Part shown: positions 33,298 through 42,615 of the stretch, piece by piece
Numbering within the stretch: position 1 is the first letter of the stretch
Layout: each line of letters begins with the position of its first letter
Assembly (NCBI GenBank): GCA_044227095.1
Contig: JBGAFV010000001.1
Span: forward strand, 2,976,001 to 3,040,000
DNA length: 64,000 nucleotides
Source: JACMLD01 sp044227095
GTDB lineage: Bacteria > Bacteroidota > Bacteroidia > Chitinophagales > Chitinophagaceae
Reading direction: 5' to 3'
Program-made: the position numbers and the translations under genes
The notes under the pieces: model-generated
Seen by the model: only the letters and a program-made list of their open reading frames with translations
Told to the model about the DNA's origin: nothing
Databases searched by the model: none

Positions 33298-33816
33298 TTA
33301 TACTTTTCTCTGGCTTTCTATAAAATTTACAATCCATCTTTTTTCTTTTATGAGCAGAAAGCCCAGTGCAATTTTAGCTCCCGAAATTATCATATAAGAT
33401 ATGGGTGGGTCTGCGCTTCTAAACCGGTCTTTTGTTATTTCAAGATAAGAGCTTAATTGTCCTAAGAATACAGGAACGCCTTCCACAATTAACAAACCTC
33501 CAATTACTATGATTGAAATGGCCAGTACATGAGAACGGTGCATAGTAAATTGAAGTGGCTCCTGGTCAAACCCGTTATCAAGTTTCAGCTTTTCTATTAT
33601 CAGGTCGGATTTCACAATTAAATAGTAGGCCGTATACGCATATAATGCTAAATACAGAATATAAACAAAAATAGTTACAACTGCTCCTGTTGCCATTTCT
33701 GGTTTAATAAGATAAAACGTAGTTGGAAGTATTTGTGCCAGTATACTAAAAATGTCTTTTATAAATAGCAGTCCAAATATTTTTAGGATTATACTGAACA
33801 ATGTTTTGGGTGTCAT
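33298..33816 (-). CDS. Membrane protein of unknown function
   Basis: This 172-residue protein has four hydrophobic helices at about 8-30, 42-65, 100-122 and 138-160. A cytosolic loop is rich in charged residues (KSDLIIEKLKLDNGFDQE). The spacing and charge suggest a small integral inner-membrane protein, and no family is recognised. It ends 42 bp before the TMEM175 gene start on the same strand, so the two may be co-transcribed. Confidence 0.6.
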   Translation of the reverse strand: MTPKTLFSIILKIFGLLFIKDIFSILAQILPTTFYLIKPEMATGAVVTIFVYILYLALYAYTAYYLIVKSDLIIEKLKLDNGFDQEPLQFTMHRSHVLAISIIVIGGLLIVEGVPVFLGQLSSYLEITKDRFRSADPPISYMIISGAKIALGFLLIKEKRWIVNFIESQRKV

Positions 33817-33898
33817 AGTAAGGTATCTGTGGTTAGGAGTTTTATTATTGCTACTATGGTATCAGGAGATGTTTCATCTACATAGGAGCATAGAAATT

Positions 33899-36019
33899 TT
33901 ATTCCTTCGGGGTAATGCCCATATTGTAAAACATAAAAGAGAATATGTCTGTATAGGTTTCAATATTCTTTTTTAATGACGAGCCCGAAGCGCCGTGCCC
34001 CTGGTTTACACTAATTCTTATCAATACCGGGTTAGGGCCTGTTTGTTTTTCCTGTAAGGTTGCTGCAAATTTAAAAGAATGCATTGGTACAACCCTGTCA
34101 TCATGATCTGCTGTAACAACTAATGTCGCAGGATAATTTACATTGCTCTTTATATTGTGTAAGGGCGAGTATTTGTACAATGCCGGAAACTGGCTTGCAC
34201 TATCGCTGCTGCCAAATTCGCTCACCCAAAACACGCCACTGGTAAATTTTTGAAAACGGAGCATATCCATAACACCTACTTCAGGAAGTGCCACTTTACA
34301 TATGTCGGGCCTTTGCGTCATAACTGCGCCAATCAATAAACCACCATTGGAACCGCCCATAATAGCAAGCCTGTTTCTGCTGGTATATTTTTCTGTTACC
34401 AGGTAATCTGCTGCTGCCATAAAATCATCAAATGCATTTTGTCTTTTATCGAGTATAGCAGCTTTGTGCCATTCTTCGCCATATTCACCGCCACCTCTTA
34501 TATTGGCTACAGCAAGAATGCCATCATTCTCCAGTAATGCATACATGGCCGACCAGAAGCCCGGCGTTTCACTTATATCAAAACCACCATAAGCATATAA
34601 CAGTGTAGGATGGGCGCCGTCTTTTTTTATTCCTTTTTTATGCGTTAAAAACATAGGAACTTTTGTTCCATCCTTGCTGGTATAAAAATATTGCTCGGTT
34701 TCATACATGCTCAAATCCTGTGAAAATTTTGCCTGTTTAAATATTTCAGATTTCCCGGTAGCAATATCATATTTATAAATACACGGGTTAGATGTGTAAG
34801 ATGAGTAATCGTAAAAAACATATTGCTCATCTTTAAATCCATTAAAACCTCCGGCGGTTCCAAGACCGGGCAGCGCAGGTTCAAACTCCAGTTTTCCTAC
34901 AGTACTATATTGATAAATTTTAGAAGTAGCATCTACCAGGTAGCCTGCAATAATCCTGTTGCCAATCATAGAAGTGTATTCCAGTTTTTGTTTTTTTTCA
35001 GGTATAACTTCCTGCCAGTTTTCTTTGTCGGTTTTGCCAAACAATGTTTTAATTACTTTGGCATTACCGGCGCCATTATTCGTTTTTACAAAAAGGGTAT
35101 CACCACTATTTCCAATAATACCGTTTTGAAATTCGAATCCCTTAAATATTTGTATGAAATCTTTTGTATTGTCTCCAATTCTTTTACCAATGATTTCATA
35201 TCCATTTGCACCGGGAATTCTATAAATGAAAAGAAATTTTTCATCTTCGGTTGTTTGCACACCTAAAAACAGGTTGGGATTTTCGGTATCAGCATAAATA
35301 AATTTATCGTCTTTTTGTTGCTGGCCCAATAGATGGAAATATACTGAAGGGTTTTTCGCAACTGCGGTGAGTTCTTTTCCTTTTTCCGGAATTGGATAGC
35401 GAACATAATAAAAACCATCTTTTGCCCATGCCACGCCATCGCCCCTCATCCAGCTTATGCTATCTTTTAATTTTGTGTTGCTGGCTATATCTACAAAATA
35501 ACTTGTGCTCCAGTCGCTGCCATTGCGGTTAATGTGGCAAGCCATGTATTTTTTATTGTTAGATGGCCCATCAAGAACAATGGATACGCTGCCATCAGCA
35601 GAAAGTTTATTGGGGTCGATAAAAACTTTTGGCTCGCCGGTTAAACCTTTCTGGTAATAATAAACTGATTGATTTTGCAACCCATCGTTTTTGGTAAAGA
35701 AAATATATTCACCGGCTTTAAAACTGGAATAATACCTGGGGTAATTCATAATTTTCTCTACCTGTTTTGCAAATGTATTTCTAAACGGAATTTTAGAAAG
35801 ATAGGCTTCAGTAAAATCATGTTGTACTTGTATCCATGCTTTTGTATCTGCTGCGGTATCATATTCCAGCCAACGGTATGGATCGTTAACTTTTGTACCA
35901 AAATAATCGTCTGTTTGCGCTACTTGTTTTGTTACGGGGTATTTTAATTGTCCATAAATAACTGTTGTGTTTGCAACCAGCAACAGGCAAAGAAAAATTG
36001 TTGTTGAAGTTATTCTCAT
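33899..36019 (-). CDS. Prolyl oligopeptidase family (S9A) exported serine peptidase
   Basis: This 706-residue protein has a signal peptide (RITSTTIFLCLLLVANTTVIYGQ). The N-terminal part opens with the prolyl-oligopeptidase motif DDYFGTKVNDPYRWLEYD and a beta-propeller region. The C-terminal alpha/beta-hydrolase domain carries the catalytic triad: Ser in GGSNGG (about 555), Asp in VTADHDDRVVP (about 640) and His in VNQGHGASG (about 676). Known family members cut short proline-containing peptides; here the enzyme would act in the periplasm. It stands alone between unknown genes. Confidence 0.92.
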   Translation of the reverse strand: MRITSTTIFLCLLLVANTTVIYGQLKYPVTKQVAQTDDYFGTKVNDPYRWLEYDTAADTKAWIQVQHDFTEAYLSKIPFRNTFAKQVEKIMNYPRYYSSFKAGEYIFFTKNDGLQNQSVYYYQKGLTGEPKVFIDPNKLSADGSVSIVLDGPSNNKKYMACHINRNGSDWSTSYFVDIASNTKLKDSISWMRGDGVAWAKDGFYYVRYPIPEKGKELTAVAKNPSVYFHLLGQQQKDDKFIYADTENPNLFLGVQTTEDEKFLFIYRIPGANGYEIIGKRIGDNTKDFIQIFKGFEFQNGIIGNSGDTLFVKTNNGAGNAKVIKTLFGKTDKENWQEVIPEKKQKLEYTSMIGNRIIAGYLVDATSKIYQYSTVGKLEFEPALPGLGTAGGFNGFKDEQYVFYDYSSYTSNPCIYKYDIATGKSEIFKQAKFSQDLSMYETEQYFYTSKDGTKVPMFLTHKKGIKKDGAHPTLLYAYGGFDISETPGFWSAMYALLENDGILAVANIRGGGEYGEEWHKAAILDKRQNAFDDFMAAADYLVTEKYTSRNRLAIMGGSNGGLLIGAVMTQRPDICKVALPEVGVMDMLRFQKFTSGVFWVSEFGSSDSASQFPALYKYSPLHNIKSNVNYPATLVVTADHDDRVVPMHSFKFAATLQEKQTGPNPVLIRISVNQGHGASGSSLKKNIETYTDIFSFMFYNMGITPKE

Positions 36020-36180
36020 GATGTAGTTTTTAAAGCTGTCAGTAACTTTCAGCTATATGCGTAGTTTAGGAATAGCAAACTGAAGTTAAAAATTTAAGTT
36101 GGTAATTCCTTAGCCGGACTAACTTAAACTTAATAAAAACCGTAATAATGACAGGTAATAGATCTTTTGCTGTTGTTTAC

Positions 36181-36642
36181 TTATAGCGGTGTTCCCTGGG
36201 AAGATACAGCTTTCCATTTTCCATTGCGGTTGATCCAAACATCGTAAAACCTTGTTCTCTTTTCTCTTGCTACAGTTTTGTTCCTGCCTGATGAGTGTAC
36301 AATGAAAGTTACTACAGCAGCATTGTCATAAATATTTACAAGCGGACTATCAAGCCTGAAAGAATCAATGAATATAGAATCCATTTGGCGTTGCCTGATG
36401 TTGTTGTATACGGAAACAAGTTCTTCATTTTTGTTTTTAACACCTTCTTCGGAGATACTAAAAAAAGTTGAATCCATTATAGATGATAAGTAAGCAGTGT
36501 CGAGTGAAAATTCGGCTTCCAGCCATTTGTGTTCTAATGTTAGCAGTTCTGTAGTATTGGTTGAAGCAATGTTGACTGGTTTTTCATTGTTGCAACTAAT
36601 CATTAGCACGACAACTAAAAATGCTGTGGTAAAACGATTCAT
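36181..36642 (-). CDS. DUF4440/NTF2-like lipoprotein
   Basis: This 153-residue protein has a lipobox (LVVLMISCNNE, Cys near residue 17). The DUF4440 fold follows: LTLEHKWLEAEFSLDTAYLSSIMDSTFFSISEEGVKNKNEEL at the start and TRFYDVWINRNGKWKAVSSQGTP at the end. Such NTF2-like proteins bind small ligands or act as isomerase-like scaffolds; many are lipid-anchored in Bacteroidota. Two more DUF4440-like proteins are in this window (51426 and 52563). Confidence 0.8.
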   Translation of the reverse strand: MNRFTTAFLVVVLMISCNNEKPVNIASTNTTELLTLEHKWLEAEFSLDTAYLSSIMDSTFFSISEEGVKNKNEELVSVYNNIRQRQMDSIFIDSFRLDSPLVNIYDNAAVVTFIVHSSGRNKTVAREKRTRFYDVWINRNGKWKAVSSQGTPL

Positions 36643-36680
36643 TGGTTTTGGGTTTGAAAGCAGCTAAGGTTTTTATTTAC

Positions 36681-37121
36681 TCAATCTTCAATCGCTTCAA
36701 TTCCCTGTTGCCTGAGTTTTTCCAGGTGATCTTTCATTGCTTTAAGTTGTTCTGGTGAATGGCCTTCCCACTCAGCAACTTCACCAATAACTTTAAAAGG
36801 ATGAAGAGAGCGATATGATTTTGTTGGATTACCAGGAAATTTTTTGTCTGTTAAATTAGGGTCATCTTCAATAGGGCCTGTTGGTACTACAATATAAATT
36901 CTTTCGCGTCCTTCGCCCCACGCAAGCTCTGCACCCCAAATAGCAGCATTTAATGTGGCCGACAGGTAAATATATTTCGCTTTATTTCTTTTGCCATAGT
37001 TTGAATTGAAGCCGGGTTCAATGAGGTCGCCTTCTTTAAGATTTGCTCTTGTGCCGTGGTAGTAAGTACCGTCTGTTAGTGTATTAATACTTTCCGGGAA
37101 TGGAATATTTTCTTTACTCAT
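36681..37121 (-). CDS. arr: Rifamycin ADP-ribosyltransferase (Arr)
   Basis: This 146-residue protein has the family signature in full: YYHGTRANLKEGDLI near the N-terminus, IYLSATLNAAIWGAELA, and then IYIVVPTGPIEDDPNLTDKK followed directly by FPGNPTKSYRS and VAEWEGH. Arr enzymes transfer ADP-ribose from NAD+ to rifamycins and inactivate them. Length matches the family (about 140-150 residues). Chromosomal homologues occur in many soil and aquatic bacteria. No mobile element lies next to it. Confidence 0.93.
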   Translation of the reverse strand: MSKENIPFPESINTLTDGTYYHGTRANLKEGDLIEPGFNSNYGKRNKAKYIYLSATLNAAIWGAELAWGEGRERIYIVVPTGPIEDDPNLTDKKFPGNPTKSYRSLHPFKVIGEVAEWEGHSPEQLKAMKDHLEKLRQQGIEAIED

Positions 37122-37186
37122 GTTGGCTAATGATTGAAATTATTTTTTGTGTCCCAATACATTTGATACAAAGACGCCCAATTGTT

Positions 37187-37540
37187 TTAACTCCGTAATA
37201 TCTTTTCCATTTTTCTGCCTTTTGCTATCTCATCAACCAGTTTATCCATGTAGCGGATTTTCTGCATCAGCGGATCTTCTATATCTTCTATTCGGTAGCC
37301 ACAAATTACACCGGTAATTTTTGGGGCGTTAGGATTAAGTTGCGGTGCTTTTGCAAAAAAAGTTTCGAAATCGTTTTTTTTGTCAATTTGCTGTTGCAGT
37401 TCTTTTTTGCTGTATCCTGTAAGCCAGCAAATCACCGTGTCTACTTCTTCTTTTGTTCTTCCTTTCTTTTCAACTTTTTTTATATAGAGCGGATAAACAC
37501 TTGCAAATGCCATTTTAAATATTCTGGTGTTACTATTCAT
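37187..37540 (-). CDS. DUF2200 family protein
   Basis: The start at 37540 gives 117 residues beginning MNSNTRIFKMAFASVYPLYIKKVEKKGRTKEEVDTVICWLTGY, the DUF2200 pattern. FFAKAPQLNPNAPKITGVICGYRIEDIEDPLMQKIRYMDKLVDEIAKGR follows. An in-frame upstream ATG at 37585 is less likely. The family is small, cytosolic and of unknown function. The gene stands on the minus strand between the rifamycin transferase gene and a VOC gene. Confidence 0.85.
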   Translation of the reverse strand: MNSNTRIFKMAFASVYPLYIKKVEKKGRTKEEVDTVICWLTGYSKKELQQQIDKKNDFETFFAKAPQLNPNAPKITGVICGYRIEDIEDPLMQKIRYMDKLVDEIAKGRKMEKILRS

Positions 37541-37659
37541 TTTGATTCGGGTTGTTATGTAAAGTAATAGAGTCGAAAGATTCACAATAATAAACTAAAA
37601 AAGTTGAGGCTTATTGGTACAGCGTCAACTTTTAAAAACTTATTCCGGCATTTATTAAC

Positions 37660-38142
37660 TCAATCTTTGGGTTCCCAGAGTTCAATCTTATTGCCTTCAA
37701 GATCTACAATATGCACAAATTTGCCATAGTCAGTATCCTCAATTTTATCTACAATGGTTACGCCTTCAGTTTTAAGTTGATCTACCAGGGCTTCTAAATT
37801 ATCTACCCTGTAGTTTATCATAAATTCTTTTGTTGAAGGCTCAAAGTATTTTGTAGTTTCTGAAAAAGGGTTCCATTGCGTAAGCCCTTTTTTGGAGCTG
37901 TCATCCGCAAGCCGCCATTCAAAACTTGTTCCGTAAGGAGTTGTCTCAAACCCCAGGTGTTTTTTATACCATTCATTAACCGCCTTTGGGTCTTTGCATT
38001 TAAAAAAGATGCCGCCAATGCCTGTTACTTTTTTCATTTTTGTTGTAGTTGAATTATTTGGTTTAACAATTATTGTTTTAAAAGAAAAACCCAAACAGAA
38101 TGAAACGAGAAGTGCTGCAATCAGTATGGATGTCTTGTTCAT
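37660..38142 (-). CDS. VOC family protein with N-terminal signal-like segment
   Basis: This 160-residue protein has the VOC fold from about residue 36: KKVTGIGGIFFKCKDPKAVNEWYKKHLGFETT, then FEWRLADDS, MINYRVDNLEALVDQLKTEGV, and DTDYGKFVHIVDLEGNKIELWEP. Residues 1-35 are a signal-like hydrophobic segment (KTSILIAALLVSFCLGFSF). Translation from the internal Met at 38037 would give a plain cytosolic protein of about 125 residues. Which form is real needs a start-site check. The ligand is unknown. Confidence 0.8.
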   Translation of the reverse strand: MNKTSILIAALLVSFCLGFSFKTIIVKPNNSTTTKMKKVTGIGGIFFKCKDPKAVNEWYKKHLGFETTPYGTSFEWRLADDSSKKGLTQWNPFSETTKYFEPSTKEFMINYRVDNLEALVDQLKTEGVTIVDKIEDTDYGKFVHIVDLEGNKIELWEPKD

Positions 38143-38247
38143 TGTACCAAGTTTTGCCTTTTAAGTTTAAGTGATATACTTGCACATAATGTCTGAAACT
38201 GCTACAGACTAAGTTAATAATTTATAATTAAACAGGTTGAATTTTGC

Positions 38248-38970
38248 TTAGGGGTTCATTCTATTAAAATAGTCAGTTATAGTTTCGTTATTTGCGTTTG
38301 CCCTTGCTTCACTTGTGCCAAAGGTTAATTCTGTTTTTCCTTCTTTCATTTGTTTAAACACAGATTCCACGAAATCGCTAACAGCGGGGTGGCCATCGTG
38401 TATGCCTTTTCCGCCAAGGTCTGTATTTAATGCAGGCGGGATCATTTCTATTACTTCAATGCCTTTTGGTTTCAGCATATGTCTTAATGAAAGTGTAAAC
38501 GAACGCATAAAAGCTTTCGTAGCAGAATAGATTGCCACTTTTGAAAGCGGAATAAATGCTAAACCAGATGTTACATTTATAATGGTGTTTAATGATTTTA
38601 AATTGATGAACAGCTCACACAAATGAACCGGGGCCAGCACATTGGTTGTAATTTCATCACTGCTTTTTTTATAGAACTTGTCATCTGTAATATCCATCCA
38701 GTTTTGTATGCCTGCGTTGTTTATTAATACATTTAAATCGCTATGGTTTTTCGCAACCCAATTGTATAGTTCAATACGATCTGCTTCTGCAGACAAATCG
38801 CATACTTTGGTAATAACTGCAGGAAACCTGCTGGCAACTTCTTTTAGTGCAGCTTCGCGTCTTCCGCAAATAATGACTGTGTTATTTTCGGCTATAAATC
38901 TTTCGGTAAGCCCTAAGCCAATACCGGTTGCGCCACCAGTAATAAGAATTTTGTTGTTTGTTAATTTCAT
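38248..38970 (-). CDS. Short-chain dehydrogenase/reductase (DltE-like SDR)
   Basis: This 240-residue protein has the SDR pattern: TGGATGIGLGLTERF (TGxxxGxG, residues about 12-18), the acidic CDLSAEADR, LINNAGIQ (NNAG), INVTSGLAFIPLS (catalytic Ser) and YSATKAF (YxxxK). IPPALNTDLGGKG follows. The closest pattern is the DltE-like SDR group of oxidoreductases. It lies upstream of a cluster of small genes on the same strand. Confidence 0.88.
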   Translation of the reverse strand: MKLTNNKILITGGATGIGLGLTERFIAENNTVIICGRREAALKEVASRFPAVITKVCDLSAEADRIELYNWVAKNHSDLNVLINNAGIQNWMDITDDKFYKKSSDEITTNVLAPVHLCELFINLKSLNTIINVTSGLAFIPLSKVAIYSATKAFMRSFTLSLRHMLKPKGIEVIEMIPPALNTDLGGKGIHDGHPAVSDFVESVFKQMKEGKTELTFGTSEARANANNETITDYFNRMNP

Positions 38971-39007
38971 TGTTTGTATCTTCTTTGTTGTTATTAAATA
39001 TAGCCAG

Positions 39008-39539
39008 TTATTTTTCCAGGATCTGTTTCAGCGTAGCTAAACTTGCATCCACATCTTTCGGAAAGTTTTTTTCTAAGATGGGTATCATTATGTTTATTGG
39101 GTATTTCAATGTGCCGGCATTAATGAGCGATACTTTGGTTTGATTATTTGATAGTGCTTCTGTTTCCATGGTTACCTGTGCAGTAGCTACCATTGGTTTT
39201 ACAAAACGGATTTCTGTTTCAATCCTTTTTCCTTCTACAATATTGAGTATTTCTTTTTCTCCCTGGCCGGCATCTTTGTTTCCGCTCCAGGCATATATAA
39301 AACCAACGGTGCCATCAGTCCCTTTAAATTCTTTTTTCCTGTCGGGGATCAGTCTTTGCCCATTTGTTAAACTTCTCCTGGTTCTCCAGCAGCCGTAAAA
39401 AGTTAAATACTTTTTGCACAGGCTCATTGATGATGATGTCTCGCTTTACATAGTGGTCCTTCTTCATAAAAAGCGCAATAATCAATAGCAGGGCAATAAT
39501 GCCTACAAATACAAGAAGGATTGTGATTATGATACTCAT
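39008..39539 (-). pseudogene. SRPBCC family protein split by a +1 frameshift
   Basis: The N-terminal frame (start 39539) has a membrane helix (IIITILLVFVGIIALLLIIA) and the SRPBCC start YVKRDIIINEPVQKVFNFLRLLENQEKFNKWAKTDP. It then runs into a stop, while the rest (RKKEFKGTDGTVGFIYAWSG ... VDASLATLKQILEK) continues in another frame down to 39008. Dropping one base from the GGGG run at 39344-39347 joins them as KWAKTDPDRKKEFKGTDG, exactly as in homologues. It is either a recent pseudogene or a homopolymer read error; codon usage on both sides is normal. Confidence 0.85.
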
Positions 39540-39657
39540 GAGGAGATTGTTGGATTGTTAGAAATGGTTACCGTAGAATACGGGGAGTCTTTCCACTAAA
39601 TTTATAAATTATTTTAGCAACAAATTGATCTGGGTTATAAAGATGTTGCCCAATTAA

Positions 39658-40242
39658 TTAATTTACGATGAACAAGTCTTGTGATGATCTTGGATAACGT
39701 CCATTTGCATTTATATAAAATCTAACCGAATAGTTCCCTTTTATAAATTTTGTTTTATCTAAAGTTGTTCTATATGTGATTGTCTCATCAGCAATATGAA
39801 TATTTTCAACACCACTATAATAATATTTTAAAGGTATGATTGAATATTTATTGTCAAAATAAATTGCTTTCTCTGGATTTAGGGAAAAAAAATTATTTGC
39901 CATCGTGAAACTCTCTTTAGAACCAATTTGTTCGGAAATTTTTTTTCCAACTTCTATAATATCTTCCTCCTCTGGTGACACAATCAAAAGAGCATTATTA
40001 ATCATCTTGATTGCTGAATTTGAATTTTTTACTTCTGTCAAAATTGTAATCCCCTTTTCATTATTGCTGACTTGAACTTTTAATTCCAAGTAGCGGTCTC
40101 TTATTTCAATAATTTTCCAAATTAAAGTTGCAAGCCCTGCAAGGCCGCCAATAAGTTTTATTATTTCAATGAAGGAACTCCATTTGGTTGGTGGGGTGTC
40201 AAGTAAAATCATTGAATTGAAATTAAAAGTTTGAATAATCAT
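39658..40242 (-). CDS. Protein of unknown function with one N-terminal membrane helix
   Basis: This 194-residue protein has one N-terminal hydrophobic helix (FIEIIKLIGGLAGLATLIWKI). The soluble part has beta-strand character (LKVQVSNNEKGITILTEVKNS, SIIPLKYYYSGVENI, ITYRTTLDKTKF, NYSVRFYINANGR). An internal Met at 40212 is an alternative start. No family recognised. The AT-rich coding and atypical strand-rich composition differ from the neighbours and may mark a recently acquired gene. Confidence 0.6.
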   Translation of the reverse strand: MIIQTFNFNSMILLDTPPTKWSSFIEIIKLIGGLAGLATLIWKIIEIRDRYLELKVQVSNNEKGITILTEVKNSNSAIKMINNALLIVSPEEEDIIEVGKKISEQIGSKESFTMANNFFSLNPEKAIYFDNKYSIIPLKYYYSGVENIHIADETITYRTTLDKTKFIKGNYSVRFYINANGRYPRSSQDLFIVN

Positions 40243-40430
40243 GTATTATTATCGAACAGGGTTGCATGATTTATCCGCTCAACTGTTAACTAAGTTAAGA
40301 AATCTGTTTTTTAAATTTAAATAAATTTATTTTTAAAACGGTGTCAATAACTAAAGTAGACTATCGATCTTTTGCTGACGATGACCAGATAAGGTTTGGT
40401 AAAGGTTAAATTGTTTGTTGATGCGAAAAT

Positions 40431-42404
40431 CTATTTCTCTTCTTTTCTTCTCAGTAGAATTTGATTGTTCAAGAGACTATAAATATTTTCGAAAGTCTTT
40501 TTTATAGAAGCGTATTCCTGTTTTTCAAAAATGGGCCTTTTAATGTCTATAGTACTGGTTATAATAATGCTATCCTTATTTATATCGTTGCGGTAAGTAA
40601 AAACAACAGAGCTGTCTTCGTTATAAATTTCTTTGCTTTTAGGAAATTCTTCTGCTTTAATTTCTTTTGGCAAAGCAATTTTAATTTGCACAACAGACGC
40701 CGAGCTTGCACCAAAATCTATATCACTTATCCTTGTAGAATCTGTAAACGGGTTTTTTGAAAGATTTGAGAAAAGAAAAGGATCAAGAAAAAGAAAGTCG
40801 TTGGTTACTGGTATTTCATAATGAAATGTACTGTGTTCAACCAGTGGCAGAAGTTCATTATCGGCATTCACCTGCCAGGAAGTATCTGTTATTAAGCTGG
40901 ATTTTGTGCCAAGTATATTTGTGTCATCATCATCATTGTCTTCGGCTTTATCTTTATTATGTTCCTGCTGTTGTTGCAATTTCATTGATTTGGCAAGATC
41001 AAAATATTTTCGTTCTATTTTGCCTTTCAGTATTCCATTTGGAGTAATTGCGGCAGAAACAAATATAGAATCCCATATTAGTTTCCTGTCAAAGTCAACA
41101 TTTAATTGCACATTATTAACCGGGTCTATAATCAGCCCGGTGCGGTTTACAACATTAAAAGGCGGTGTTTCGTGTGAGAGGTAGGGGTTAGTGCCATCCA
41201 GCAGGTTAAACTTCTTGCCATTTACTACGGCAATGTTTACCGTGTTGAATTGATCAAGATCCGGAAAATCATAATCAACCTGCCCATGCCACCTGGTACT
41301 GTATAAAACGGGAAAACAACGGACGTTGCACTTTCGAAGTAAATTTAAAATGCTCAGGTTTATTTCGCTGCTGGTACCTTGTCCTTCTTTCCAAACATAA
41401 GAAAGCTCATTAGGATAGGTATCATAAATATGCATCCATTTTACTTTTTGCTTTACATAGTGGTAAACAGCACGTATTTTTTCTGGATCGCTTTTCAATC
41501 TTTGTACGGAATCTATAAAAGATTTTGTACCGGGAATCTTAGCTTCAAATGTTTCACCAAAACCAGAGTAGTATAATAACCAGGAATTAAGCGGGCCCCA
41601 GAGGTTTGAAAAAGCTGGAGCTATATGGCGCATTAGAAAATCAACTTTGTATTTATAGTCACGTGGTGCCGCCATAAAAATTTCCTGTTTAAATGCCGGG
41701 ACATTTCTTGCAACATATATATCCCTGTCCCGCCTTTTATCTTCACCCAGCGTTGCATCAATTTCGTGTTTTTCTGCAACAGGCCATTTGCCAACTGTTC
41801 TCTTGCTTATCTGCGCATTTGTGGGACGGATTATTTCATACACATCAAGCAACGTAGGAATATCTTCCTGCAAATACCAAGTAGGCACACCATACCTCAT
41901 TTTGTATTGATGAATAACCTGGTACTCAATTACAGATCCTTCTTTAACATCGGGCAAAGTAAATTTTATAGATTTATTGCTGCTTTTTTTGGGGCCAGTG
42001 TCTTTAAATATATCTTCTTCTTTAAGGGGCGTAACTACTACCTGTCCATTATCTGCAAGGTTATATGTAGCGGCCTGGATACTTTTTATTTTTACGCTTT
42101 TATCGTTGTATACAGGAATAATTATAGTGGCATATTTATAACCCTGCCGGTTAAAAATCTTTGTTCTGCACCTGGTTATTGTAATTACTTCTGTATTGCC
42201 ATTGGGAAAAACAGACAATTCTACTTTGCCGTATTTAATGATGTTAAGGGCAGGAGCGCCGGGAGAGAAGCTGCAGTCTTTTAATTGAAGATCAGCAACC
42301 TCTACTTTTCCATATTCAGGAACAACAACTGGAGGTATATCCTGTGCATTCGTTAACGAAACGCAGAAAATAAGTGTAAATGCAAAGACGAAAAGCTTTT
42401 TCAT
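40431..42404 (-). CDS. DUF3857/transglutaminase-like secreted protein
   Basis: This 657-residue protein has a signal peptide (KKLFVFAFTLIFCVSLTNAQ). A DUF3857 domain follows (about 50-210; FNRQGYKYATIIIPVYND, VKEGSVIEYQVIHQY). A transglutaminase-like core is at about 300-400, with YHYVKQKVKWMHIYDTYPNELSYVWKEGQGTSSEINLSILNLLRKCNVRCFPVLYSTRWHG. There the usual active Cys position reads Ser in GTSSEI. The C-terminal part is DUF3858-like. Family members are periplasmic and poorly understood. Loss of the Cys suggests an inactive or altered core. Confidence 0.85.
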   Translation of the reverse strand: MKKLFVFAFTLIFCVSLTNAQDIPPVVVPEYGKVEVADLQLKDCSFSPGAPALNIIKYGKVELSVFPNGNTEVITITRCRTKIFNRQGYKYATIIIPVYNDKSVKIKSIQAATYNLADNGQVVVTPLKEEDIFKDTGPKKSSNKSIKFTLPDVKEGSVIEYQVIHQYKMRYGVPTWYLQEDIPTLLDVYEIIRPTNAQISKRTVGKWPVAEKHEIDATLGEDKRRDRDIYVARNVPAFKQEIFMAAPRDYKYKVDFLMRHIAPAFSNLWGPLNSWLLYYSGFGETFEAKIPGTKSFIDSVQRLKSDPEKIRAVYHYVKQKVKWMHIYDTYPNELSYVWKEGQGTSSEINLSILNLLRKCNVRCFPVLYSTRWHGQVDYDFPDLDQFNTVNIAVVNGKKFNLLDGTNPYLSHETPPFNVVNRTGLIIDPVNNVQLNVDFDRKLIWDSIFVSAAITPNGILKGKIERKYFDLAKSMKLQQQQEHNKDKAEDNDDDDTNILGTKSSLITDTSWQVNADNELLPLVEHSTFHYEIPVTNDFLFLDPFLFSNLSKNPFTDSTRISDIDFGASSASVVQIKIALPKEIKAEEFPKSKEIYNEDSSVVFTYRNDINKDSIIITSTIDIKRPIFEKQEYASIKKTFENIYSLLNNQILLRRKEEK

Positions 42405-42615
42405 GTACGGTTTATTTTCAACATAGACCTAAACGTTGTGAGAAGAACACAAAGTAAACGAAAGAAGGCCAGTATTTATTCTATTTAAGCATGTTAATGT
42501 GGTAATCTTTTGCATTATTTTTTATGGCGGTGAAAAAACTTTAGAAATACGGGAAAAACACTGTTTGATTTCTTGAGTAAGAATTTCAATTTCATCTCAT
42601 AAAATTTACAAAGCC

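Noticed and set aside
41766..42284. A 172-codon frame opposite the DUF3857 protein gene
   Set aside because: Antisense shadow; composition driven by the real gene.
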